NCBI GenBank assembly: GCA_022759145.1
Contig: JAEMPV010000062.1
Location: 1 to 58,199 of the forward strand
Length of the DNA stretch: 58,199 nucleotides
Origin: Caldisericum sp.
GTDB taxonomy: Bacteria; Caldisericota; Caldisericia; Caldisericales; Caldisericaceae
Direction: 5' to 3'
This document shows positions 11,901-19,788 of the stretch, piece by piece. The stretch's first letter is position 1. Each line of letters begins with the position of its first letter. A program made the position numbers and the translations under genes. The notes under the pieces were generated by a model. The model made no database searches, was not told where the DNA came from, and was given only the letters and a program-made list of their open reading frames with translations.

Positions 11901-13086
11901 TTCTCTGGACCTTTAATGCACCTTTCTCAAATTCCTCTGCAATGAGTTCGCCAACTGTTCTTACACGCCTGTTTGCAAGGCTATCTATATCATCTTCTTT
12001 TTCTATTCGCTCTCTAACTTTAATCAAGTGAGAGATAATATCTGTAAAATCATCTTTAGTAAGGATGTGGTCGTCTCTTTCGACATTGAACTTCTTATTA
12101 ATTTTGTACCTTGAAACCGGATAATACTCATTTCTTCTCGGATCCATCAAAATGTTATGGACAAGTTCGTCTGCAGCTTCTGGTGTGACCCTTTCTTTTG
12201 GATGGAAAATCTTGTATATTTCAATTTTTGCTTCTTCAGAATTATTTGTTTTATCTTTTTTAAGAGTTTGTTCAACCCAATAATCGTAACCTTCAACTTT
12301 TAAAGTGGCACGAAGAATATTAGCCTCACGCATTTTTTCAAAAGACTCTTCTGTAAGGATTGTTCCACTCTTTAAGATAACTTTACCTTCTGAATTTTTA
12401 ATATCCTCAATGAGTTTCTTTCCGAGTACTACATCATATGAAAAAGGAGATGTGGTCAACACATCAACACTCATCGTCTGGTAGAACTTTTCAAGAATTT
12501 CCTCGTTATTCTTGAAACCAATTGCCTTTAATACTACCGTAACTGGAAGTTTTTTCATCCCCTTCTTTAAACGGATGTACATAACATTATCTTTTCCAAC
12601 TTCCATTTCCATCCAGTTTCCTCTATCAGGGATAATGGTTACTATATAATTAGTAAAACCACTTTCAACATCTTTTTCGGTCTGGAAATAAACGCCAGGA
12701 GACCTTATCAATTGTTGAACTACAACCCTCTTTTTCCCGTTAATGATAAAAGTGCCATCGGGAAGCATTTTCGGAATATCCGCAAGTAAAGCTTCCTGTT
12801 CCTTTATCTCACCAGTGTTTTTGTAAATTAGCCTGAATTTCCCCTTGATTGTTGCTTCATATGTAGTTCCAACTCTAACGCAATATTCAGGCGTTTTTAC
12901 AGGATCAACAACCGAATAAGATACAAATTCAACTCTTATATTTTTCGTATCTATTGGGAATATTCTCTTTAGAATTTCCCCAATCCCCTCATTTAAAAAT
13001 TTTTCGTAGGACGAGATTTGAACATTTAACAAATCAGGCAAAGGTATACTCAATTTCGTTTTTCTAAGGTCTAAAATTTTATCCAT
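8890..13086 (-). CDS. rpoB: RNA polymerase beta subunit
   Basis: This is the second catalytic subunit of RNA polymerase, about 1398 residues and so longer than most. The rifampicin-pocket region lies near residues 425-465. It reads FMEETNPL and [13 protein letters not shown], with Glu and Thr where E. coli has D516 and S531. Between IHIVPN (about 662) and [14 protein letters not shown] (about 925) there is an insertion of roughly 260 residues built of repeated modules that resemble those in RpoC. The C-terminus has the conserved [20 protein letters not shown] segment. Two adjacent ATGs exist at 13089 and 13086. The second has the better spacing to AAGGAGG (four bases). The gene is not preceded by rplKAJL as in many bacteria but by moaC, and it has its own promoter at 13118-13145. 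Confidence 0.97.
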   Translation of the reverse strand: [1398 protein letters not shown]

Positions 13087-13117
13087 CATACCTCCTTAAG
13101 CAAATACGCAATTTGTT

Positions 13118-13145
13118 ATTATACAAAAATTTTAAGATTAGTCAA
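13118..13145 (-). promoter_or_regulatory. Promoter of rpoB-GTPase-rpoC
   Basis: On the minus strand TTGACT (13145-13140) and a perfect TATAAT (13123-13118) are 16 bases apart, just after the moaC stop codon. The start would be near 13111, giving a leader of about 25 bases with an AAGGAGG site. No hairpin terminator is visible between moaC and this promoter, so read-through from the long upstream operon is possible. Confidence 0.8.
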
Positions 13146-13147
13146 GT

Positions 13148-13618
13148 TTATTTTTCTCTCCTATATGTGCCAGATTTTCCTCCAGTCTTCTCCAAAAGAT
13201 ATATATCCTTTATTTCTATATTTTTATCAATTGATTTACACATATCGTAAATCGTAAGTGCCGCAACAGAAACACTTGTAAGAGCTTCCATCTCTGCCCC
13301 TGTTTTCCCTTTTAACTCCACAAAACTCTCAATCTCAATTGATGGAGGTTCGTCAATTAATCTGAATGTTAAGTCAGAAAAGGTAAGATTAAGAGGGTGG
13401 CATAGTGGTATTAAATCAGAAACTTTTTTCGAAGCCATAATGCCTGCAATTTTAGCAACAGTCAAAACTTCCCCTTTGTGAATTTCCCCTTGTTTAATTT
13501 TCTCAAGCGTTTCTCCTGATAAGATAACCCTCGCAAAACCCCTTGCAGTTCTTACGGTTTCATCCTTATTCGTTACATCAACCATGTATGCCTTGCCGTG
13601 TTCATCAAATTGACTCAT
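13148..13618 (-). CDS. moaC: Cyclic pyranopterin monophosphate synthase
   Basis: MoaC converts the MoaA product into cyclic pyranopterin monophosphate in molybdenum cofactor synthesis. The 156-residue product contains the active-site segments KKVSDLIPLCHPL and GKTGAEMEALTSV and the lysine loop LEKTGGKSG near the C-terminus. An ATG at 13630 lies within the GGAGGG ribosome binding site, so the ATG at 13618 (MSQFDEHG), one base after the moaA stop, is the likely start. It is the last gene of a very long co-directional run that begins at the decarboxylase at 27674. It presumably serves the formate dehydrogenase encoded at 55557-58199. Confidence 0.95.
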   Translation of the reverse strand: MSQFDEHGKAYMVDVTNKDETVRTARGFARVILSGETLEKIKQGEIHKGEVLTVAKIAGIMASKKVSDLIPLCHPLNLTFSDLTFRLIDEPPSIEIESFVELKGKTGAEMEALTSVSVAALTIYDMCKSIDKNIEIKDIYLLEKTGGKSGTYRREK

Positions 13619-13619
13619 A

Positions 13620-14582
13620 TTACCCTCCAAGTTCCCTCATATTTTCTATAAATTCCTTAGAGCCAATTTTAATTTCTCCGTGCGCTTCTGGTTTTACGGA
13701 AACTGCATCCTCGAATTTGCTCTTAAGTAATTCAATATCCCTATTCTTTACCGCATCTTTTATATCGATATTCATTCCTGAAAACAAACAAGGGTAAATT
13801 TTAAAGTTTGAGGTAAGACGCAATCTGTTGCAGGTTGAGCAAAAATGTTGACTTATAGCAGTAATGAAACCAATTTTTCCTTTGAAACCATCAATTTTAT
13901 AATACCTTGCCACTTCGTGAGCAACATCAGAATCTTTTTCTAAATGATATTCCTTATTTATTATACTATATGCCTCTTTAAAACTCATAAAATGCATATC
14001 AAAAAATGAATTGCCCTTAACAGGCATAAGTTCAATAAACCTCACGATAACATCATTATCCTTCGTCAAATTTGTAATAGAAATAAGGTCATCTTCGTTT
14101 ATCCCTTTGAGAAGAACGGTATTAATTTTTATAGGGGTTAGCCCTGCATCAAGTGCTGCCTTAATTCCTTCTACAACATCCTCAAGTTTGCCTGAGGAAG
14201 TTATATAAGCAAATGTATCATTTCTAAGCGAATCAAGACTTATGTTGACTCTTGTAAGGTTTGCTTTTTTTAAGTCGTATGCTACATCCTTCAGTCTATA
14301 GGCGTTTGTTGTTAAAACAATCTCTTCGAAGCCTGTAGAAGAAGCTGTCTTGACTATTTCTACGATGTCATTTCGGACAAGAGGTTCTCCTCCTGTTATC
14401 CGAACCTTCCTGAAACCAAGACTGTGGATGCCTTTCAATACAAATGCTATATCTTCAAGAGTTGGCTCTGTTGCAATTGCATCATCTTTATAGGTAGTGC
14501 AATATAGACATCTAAAGTTGCACCTTTCAGTTACGGAAAATCTGAGATAGTATATACCCCTTCCAAATCTGTCCTTAAGCAA
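13620..14582 (-). CDS. moaA: GTP 3',8-cyclase (molybdenum cofactor synthesis)
   Basis: MoaA is a radical SAM enzyme that starts molybdopterin synthesis from GTP. The 320-residue product has the N-terminal SAM cluster CNFRCLYC at 21-28, followed by ITGGEPL. A second cluster lies in the C-terminal half (FCSTCNRLRL plus a Cys about 15 residues on). It ends in the Gly-Gly tail (RELGG) that MoaA needs for activity. The start is TTG at 14582, six bases after a GGGAGG site, and it overlaps the end of the endonuclease Q gene by eight bases. moaC follows after one base. Confidence 0.95.
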   Translation of the reverse strand: MLKDRFGRGIYYLRFSVTERCNFRCLYCTTYKDDAIATEPTLEDIAFVLKGIHSLGFRKVRITGGEPLVRNDIVEIVKTASSTGFEEIVLTTNAYRLKDVAYDLKKANLTRVNISLDSLRNDTFAYITSSGKLEDVVEGIKAALDAGLTPIKINTVLLKGINEDDLISITNLTKDNDVIVRFIELMPVKGNSFFDMHFMSFKEAYSIINKEYHLEKDSDVAHEVARYYKIDGFKGKIGFITAISQHFCSTCNRLRLTSNFKIYPCLFSGMNIDIKDAVKNRDIELLKSKFEDAVSVKPEAHGEIKIGSKEFIENMRELGG

Positions 14583-15729
14583 TATTTACCTCCCAATTCC
14601 CATAAACTCCATCATATCCACAATCAAATGTTAAATTTCCCTCTCTTATTGCCCGCAAATAGATTATAGCATGCTCATTTAAAATTGTCGAAAGGTCTTC
14701 AATATCTGAAAACAGAAGAACATTTAACTCATTTCCAAACTCAGTTATAAGCTCAAAATAAATTCTTTCTTGATGTTCTTTTTTGTAAGACTTTTGAAGA
14801 ATCTCCATAAGAGGAATAAAATAAAAGTACTTAATACCTGAAAAATTGTCCCTGGTGTCTTTGAGTTCCGAAACTCTGTGTAAGACACCTTTCGTAAGAG
14901 GTTTACCGCATACGGGACACAATGAGATAGAATTGTCATCTGTTTTAAATTTACACTTTCTATGTCCGTCAAGATAGTATTTCCCTAACTGTGGAAAATT
15001 TTCTATTGTGAAAGTTTTTTCCCTGTCCTTCAAGTTTTCAAATAATTCTTTAAAACTCTTGGAGAGTTTTGTTGCTGTAGCTTCTCTTCCAATGTGAGCA
15101 GGTGAATGAGAATCAGAACTCGATAATACTGGATATTGTCTTAATTCTTCAATTGAATAAACCATTTTGGGGTCAGCGCTCAAACCTGTTTCTATAAAAA
15201 GATTATCCACATAATCGGTTTCGAAGATTTCAGAAATACTCCGGAAACCATTCGAACTTCCCAGAGCACCATAGTGAGGAGTAAAAATATGCGCTAAGAT
15301 TATTTGTATCTCTGGATTTATATCTCTTACACGCCTCAAAAACTCCTTTGGCGTAATCCTTATATTGGGGCGTGCAATATTATTAAAACTGGTAATATTT
15401 TTGAAAGTTTGTTCGAAATTTTCTACATCTTTAAATGTGGGGAACGCTAAAACTATATGAAACCTCTTAAGGTTATCTTTTTCAAATACAAGATTGACCT
15501 CGCCTGTAAGAATAAAGGGGAAATCTTCATAATAATAGAAGCCATTATCATATTCAAGAAGACCTTCTAACAATTTTCTCCACTCTGGAAGAAAAATGTC
15601 GCCTGTTCCTAAAATTGTTACCCCCTTAAGTTTTGCGTTTTCCACCATATGTGGAATATCCATCAAACTACTTGAAGGAATACTATACAAAGAATGCAAA
15701 TGGTAATCTATGACATCTATCTCTTGCAT
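14575..15729 (-). CDS. Endonuclease Q family protein (PHP domain plus zinc-binding domain)
   Basis: The 384-residue protein has a PHP metal-dependent phosphoesterase fold. The likely metal ligands are HLH at 10-12, Asp of GTGD, Glu of LTGEV, His of LAHIF and Asp/His of SSDSHSP. A later Cys-rich part, HRKC followed by CPVCGKPLTKGVLHRV, matches the zinc domain of endonuclease Q. That enzyme cuts DNA 5' of deaminated bases such as uracil and hypoxanthine and was characterised in Thermococcales. It fits a thermophile, where deamination is frequent. Biochemical activity is inferred from the motifs. The gene overlaps the glycosyltransferase upstream by 13 bases and moaA downstream by 8, so it is co-expressed with genes of unrelated function. 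Confidence 0.8.
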   Translation of the reverse strand: MQEIDVIDYHLHSLYSIPSSSLMDIPHMVENAKLKGVTILGTGDIFLPEWRKLLEGLLEYDNGFYYYEDFPFILTGEVNLVFEKDNLKRFHIVLAFPTFKDVENFEQTFKNITSFNNIARPNIRITPKEFLRRVRDINPEIQIILAHIFTPHYGALGSSNGFRSISEIFETDYVDNLFIETGLSADPKMVYSIEELRQYPVLSSSDSHSPAHIGREATATKLSKSFKELFENLKDREKTFTIENFPQLGKYYLDGHRKCKFKTDDNSISLCPVCGKPLTKGVLHRVSELKDTRDNFSGIKYFYFIPLMEILQKSYKKEHQERIYFELITEFGNELNVLLFSDIEDLSTILNEHAIIYLRAIREGNLTFDCGYDGVYGNWEVNIA

Positions 15730-16388
15730 CTAAAAAAGGCAAGTTTCAATGTGACCCACAGAAATTTAAGCGGGTCAATAATCTGGTTAATCTTACTTTT
15801 TGCTCTCTCTGTATATATAGTATTTATTTCCACAAAACCAATCTTAAAGCCGCATCTTGCTGCCTTTATTAGCATCTCTGTATCAAGTTGATATCTTTTT
15901 GTTTCGAATGTAATTTTCTTAACAACCTCTGTTCTTAAAACTCTGTATCCCGACTGGCTATCCAGAATTTTTGTTCCACATATAAGGCTTACAAGAAATG
16001 AGGATACGCTATTTGCAAAAATTCTTAACGGAGGCATAAGTTCAGGAGAAAATTTTCTTGCACCAACAACTATATCGTACCCCTCGTTAAGTTTCTTGAG
16101 AAGTTTCGGAAGTTCATCAGGGTCGTGCTGTCCATCGGCATCAAGAAGCGCAATTGTATCAAAATTGTGCTCTATTGCATACTTAAACCCTATTTTAAGT
16201 GCATCAGCCTTTCCAAGATTTACCTCATTTCGTATAACTACTGCACCTAAAGATTCGGCAACTTCTTTCGTGTTATCACTTGAGCCATCATCAATAACAA
16301 GGACAAGGTCTACATACTTTTTGGTTTTAACAATTACATCTTTTATGTTGTGCGCTTCATCCTTAGCAGGAATAATTGCTATGAGCAT
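15717..16388 (-). CDS. Family 2 glycosyltransferase (polyprenyl-phosphate sugar synthase type)
   Basis: This is a 223-residue cytoplasmic or membrane-peripheral GT-A fold enzyme. It starts with IAIIPAKDEAHNI, then VIDDGSSDNT and the metal-binding LDADGQHDPDELP, the pattern of dolichyl/undecaprenyl-phosphate mannosyl- or glucosyltransferases. It lacks the C-terminal membrane helices some of these have. It overlaps the acyltransferase gene upstream by ten bases, so the pair may build an acylated glycolipid. The donor sugar and acceptor cannot be told from sequence. Confidence 0.85.
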   Translation of the reverse strand: MLIAIIPAKDEAHNIKDVIVKTKKYVDLVLVIDDGSSDNTKEVAESLGAVVIRNEVNLGKADALKIGFKYAIEHNFDTIALLDADGQHDPDELPKLLKKLNEGYDIVVGARKFSPELMPPLRIFANSVSSFLVSLICGTKILDSQSGYRVLRTEVVKKITFETKRYQLDTEMLIKAARCGFKIGFVEINTIYTERAKSKINQIIDPLKFLWVTLKLAFFRCKR

Positions 16389-17236
16389 TTATACTCCTCA
16401 AAGTAATCAAAGAAATGGAACCATTGAGTTGGATACATTCTCACAAACTTTTCAAGAACGCTTGCAAATTTTGATACATACTGTTTTGAAAATTCACTTT
16501 CTTCAAGGCTAAAATCGATATCGAATTTCTCTGAAAAATAAACTTTGTAGCCATCGCGTTCTCTTATAAGAGTTGCAAAAACACTGTTTACTTTCGTTCT
16601 GTAAGCAAGAACTGAAGCACCCTTCGGGAAGGTAACATTTTTCCCAAAGAATTTTACGCAAACGCCATCTTTGTTTATATCCCTATCGCTTACGATTGTT
16701 GCAATATCTCCGTTTTTTACTCCCTTATATGCACCGATAAACCCTCCCTGAAAGGGATGGACAATAACATTGAATCTTTTTCTTAGCTCCTCATAGAACT
16801 TTTCCACATTTTCTTCTTTTTGCGGAAGACCAATTCCGTGCGCCCTAAAGCCGAGCGAACCAACAAGAACACCTGCAACCTCCCAATTACCAAGATGCGC
16901 AGTTGGAATAACAAGACCTTTACCTCCCTTAAGTTCATTAAGTTTGCTTAAAACTTCTTCTTTTGGTGTGAGTATCTTTATCTTATCAAAACCCTTCACA
17001 ACAACTATAAAGTAGTCAGCAATGTTTAGGGCAAATTGTTTGTAAAAATCTAATCCCAAAAGAAATAACTTAACTCCACTTTCGTTTGTTATATTCCTCA
17101 GGTTTCTGAGAACATAGACCTTCTTCCTATCAAACAAAAATGAAAAAAAGCCAAGTACCCTTGCTGTAAAATAGATAACGTGCACTGGCAAAAGCTCTAC
17201 ATACTTCTTACCTAATTTATATAAGAAGGAGAGCAC
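16379..17236 (-). CDS. LpxL/HtrB-type lysophospholipid or lipid A acyltransferase
   Basis: The 285-residue protein has an N-terminal hydrophobic segment (about 18-35) and the catalytic AHLGNWE motif (H-x4-E) of the LpxL/HtrB superfamily. That superfamily also includes the phosphatidylinositol mannoside acyltransferases. VSDRDINKDG and FFGKNVTFPKGA match the later conserved blocks. It would act at the inner face of the cytoplasmic membrane on a lipid A-like or glycolipid substrate. The start is GTG at 17236, after GGAGG ten bases upstream. No other lipid A genes are in the window, so the substrate is open. Confidence 0.8.
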   Translation of the reverse strand: MLSFLYKLGKKYVELLPVHVIYFTARVLGFFSFLFDRKKVYVLRNLRNITNESGVKLFLLGLDFYKQFALNIADYFIVVVKGFDKIKILTPKEEVLSKLNELKGGKGLVIPTAHLGNWEVAGVLVGSLGFRAHGIGLPQKEENVEKFYEELRKRFNVIVHPFQGGFIGAYKGVKNGDIATIVSDRDINKDGVCVKFFGKNVTFPKGASVLAYRTKVNSVFATLIRERDGYKVYFSEKFDIDFSLEESEFSKQYVSKFASVLEKFVRMYPTQWFHFFDYFEEYKCS

Positions 17237-17242
17237 AGAGAT

Positions 17243-17767
17243 TTATCCTCCAAATTTATTTTTAAACCACAATAATCCAACAAGGGTTTTCCCGTCTATA
17301 ATCTTACCTTCATCAAGCATCTTCATCGCTTCATCAACATTAACCAAAACTGTATTCAGTTCCTCTCCTGGATCGAAGTTGGTTTTTCCTTTTTCAAAAT
17401 CATCTGCATAGAACATATAAAGTTTTTCATCAACAAAGCCAGGAGAAGGATAAAACTCAAAAACAAACTTCAAGTTTTTAGGGATAAGCCCTGTTTCTTC
17501 TTCAAGTTCCCTTATTGCGCACCTTTCGGGTGTCTCGTTTTCTTCGATTCGTCCTGCAGGAAACTCTAAAATAAAATCCTCTAAGGTGGGTCTAAACTGT
17601 TTAACAAAAATAAATTTTCCATTATAAACAGGAACAATAAAAGAGGCACTCCCTCCATATGTTACAACTTCCCTTACCCAGACACTTCCATCGGAGTTTT
17701 CAACTTCTTTTCTTACTATCGATAGTAATTTACCCTTAAATACAATCTCTTTTCTAAGGACTTTCAT
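17243..17767 (-). CDS. Nudix hydrolase, ADP-ribose pyrophosphatase type
   Basis: This 174-residue Nudix protein has the full box GRIEENE followed by REL-EEETGL (pattern Gx5Ex7REUxEExGU) near residues 68-90. Residues before it, [17 protein letters not shown], are typical of ADP-ribose pyrophosphatases of the NudF type, which split ADP-ribose into AMP and ribose 5-phosphate. It starts with ATG seven bases after atpD and is followed after six bases by the acyltransferase, so it continues the V-ATPase operon. The exact nucleotide substrate is inferred from family resemblance. Confidence 0.85.
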   Translation of the reverse strand: MKVLRKEIVFKGKLLSIVRKEVENSDGSVWVREVVTYGGSASFIVPVYNGKFIFVKQFRPTLEDFILEFPAGRIEENETPERCAIRELEEETGLIPKNLKFVFEFYPSPGFVDEKLYMFYADDFEKGKTNFDPGEELNTVLVNVDEAMKMLDEGKIIDGKTLVGLLWFKNKFGG

Positions 17768-17774
17768 TTCTTAA

Positions 17775-18395
17775 TTAGTGCCCTCGTATAATATCCTTCA
17801 TTTTCAAAAGTCTTGCGATATTTTCTCTATCCATCTCCTCCAATTTGCTTTCTATGTATTTAACGGTTTCCTCAAGGTTTGGAATCAAGACATATTCAAG
17901 AGCATTTACTCTTCTTCTAACCTTTGCGACTTCAAGAGCAATAGAATAGAGTTCTTGTTCTAAGGATGCAAGTTCAACCATTCTTTCGATAAGTTTAAGT
18001 ATCTCAAGGAAAGTATAGTCAAGCATAACAGGCGTAAGAGAATATGGATAGGCAATAGGAGAACCTTCAACTTTTGTAGAAAATGCAGGATATTTTACAT
18101 TCATCACCTGAACCAATTTTGAGGAAATATCCAGATGAAAGTTTCCGCCCTCAAGAAGAGAATCAAGGACATCTTCAGGAATATCCTGCGTTGAAATTTC
18201 AAACTTTTTAAGTGCAAGTACAAACTCTTCATCAAAACTCTTTCTCAAATCGATATATCTTTTAGAAACATCGAGGAAATTCTTCATCAAGCCTTCAAGT
18301 TTATCCTTTAAAAGTTTGTGTCCTCGCCTTGCAAGCTGGAGCCTCTCTTTTAACCGGAGAAGCTCCATTCTTGTTGGATTTACATTAAGAAGCAT
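17775..18395 (-). CDS. atpD: V-type ATPase subunit D (central rotor stalk)
   Basis: The 206-residue protein is almost entirely helical and begins [16 protein letters not shown], the signature start of V/A-type subunit D. D forms the long coiled-coil rotor that turns inside the A3B3 head. The C-terminal region [21 protein letters not shown] is also conserved. It overlaps atpB by 11 bases. It is the last ATPase subunit gene of the cluster, as in Enterococcus ntpD. Confidence 0.95.
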   Translation of the reverse strand: MLLNVNPTRMELLRLKERLQLARRGHKLLKDKLEGLMKNFLDVSKRYIDLRKSFDEEFVLALKKFEISTQDIPEDVLDSLLEGGNFHLDISSKLVQVMNVKYPAFSTKVEGSPIAYPYSLTPVMLDYTFLEILKLIERMVELASLEQELYSIALEVAKVRRRVNALEYVLIPNLEETVKYIESKLEEMDRENIARLLKMKDIIRGH

Positions 18396-19788
18396 TTTCC
18401 TTTACCTCTTGCTTCAGGTATTTAGATAGATATTTCTCAATAAATTGAGGTTTTACTCTCTTCAATTCTTCAACTGGTAACATTGAAAGAAGTTTCCAGC
18501 CAATCTCGAGAGTCTCCTCAATCGACCTATTTTCATATTCGCCCTGTCTTACAAAATTTCTTTCGAATTCATCCGCAAACTTTACATGCAATAGGTCTGA
18601 TGGAGTCAACGCACTTTCACCCAAAACTGTCAAAAGTTCCCTTGCTTCCCTTCCTCTTGCATAACTTGCAAAAAGCTGGTTCATAATACTTGCATGATCT
18701 TCTCTTGTTTTGTTAGGACCAATTCCCTTATCTTTTAATCTTGACAAACTTGGAAGGACATCAATCGGTGGGTATATTCCCTGCTGGTACAAACTTCTGC
18801 TAAGGAAAATCTGCCCTTCTGTAATGTAACCCGTGAGGTCAGGGATTGGGTGAGTTTTATCATCCTCAGGCATTGTTAAAACAGGGATTTGTGTAATAGA
18901 ACCTTTCTTCCCTTTAATTCTTCCTGCTCTTTCATATATCGTTGCAAGGTCGGTATACATATATCCTGGGTATCCACGTCTTCCTGGGACCTCTTTTCTT
19001 GCAGCGGATATTTCACGAAGTGCTTCGCAGTAGTTAGTCATATCGGTCATAATAACAAGAACATGCATGCCAAGTTCAAAAGCAAGATATTCTGCTGCTG
19101 TAAGCCCAAAACGAGGTGTTGCTATCCTTTCAATAACAGGGTCATTTCCAAGGTTTATAAACATAACTGAACGCTCTAATGCACCAGATTCCCTAAAACT
19201 CTGGATAAAGAAATTCGCTTCTTCAAAGTTTATACCCATTGCAACAAAAACTACTGCAAATTTTTCCTCTTTACCCAATACCTTCGCCTGTCTTGCAATT
19301 TGCGCTGCAAGTTGTGCGTGAGGCAAACCTGATCCAGAGAAAATAGGAAGTTTCTGTCCCCTTACAAGCGTATTCAAACCGTCGATTGCAGATACACCAG
19401 TCTGGATAAATTCAGAAGGATAATCTCTTGCATAAGGGTTGATAGGGCTTCCGTTAATATCGAGTTTTTTCTCAGGAATTATTGGAGGTGCACCATCTAT
19501 TGGCTTTCCAGAACCATCAAAAATTCTTCCCAAAATATCAGGAGAAACACCCAACTCAACACCATGCCCTAAAAATTTTACCTTAACTTCCCCGAGGCTT
19601 AAGCCGGATGTTCCTTCAAAAACCTGAATAAGAGCCATATTTCCATTAACTTCAAGGACTTGGCCTCGTTTAATGGTCCCATCTTGTGTTTTAATCTCTA
19701 CGATTTCGTTATATGTTGCTTTTTCTACATTATCTACAACGAGTAATGGTCCTGCAATCTCCTTAGCAGTTGTGTACTCTTTAGGCAT
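18385..19788 (-). CDS. atpB: V-type ATPase subunit B (regulatory head subunit)
   Basis: This non-catalytic head subunit of the V1 sector is 467 residues. It carries [18 protein letters not shown] where catalytic subunits have a P-loop, which identifies it as B and not A. The blocks VARGQ-like [10 protein letters not shown] and [20 protein letters not shown] are typical. A GTG at 19800 lies upstream, but the ATG at 19788 follows a GAGGTGG site and overlaps the atpA stop by eight bases, so it is preferred. The product alternates with subunit A in the hexameric head. Confidence 0.96.
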   Translation of the reverse strand: MPKEYTTAKEIAGPLLVVDNVEKATYNEIVEIKTQDGTIKRGQVLEVNGNMALIQVFEGTSGLSLGEVKVKFLGHGVELGVSPDILGRIFDGSGKPIDGAPPIIPEKKLDINGSPINPYARDYPSEFIQTGVSAIDGLNTLVRGQKLPIFSGSGLPHAQLAAQIARQAKVLGKEEKFAVVFVAMGINFEEANFFIQSFRESGALERSVMFINLGNDPVIERIATPRFGLTAAEYLAFELGMHVLVIMTDMTNYCEALREISAARKEVPGRRGYPGYMYTDLATIYERAGRIKGKKGSITQIPVLTMPEDDKTHPIPDLTGYITEGQIFLSRSLYQQGIYPPIDVLPSLSRLKDKGIGPNKTREDHASIMNQLFASYARGREARELLTVLGESALTPSDLLHVKFADEFERNFVRQGEYENRSIEETLEIGWKLLSMLPVEELKRVKPQFIEKYLSKYLKQEVKENAS

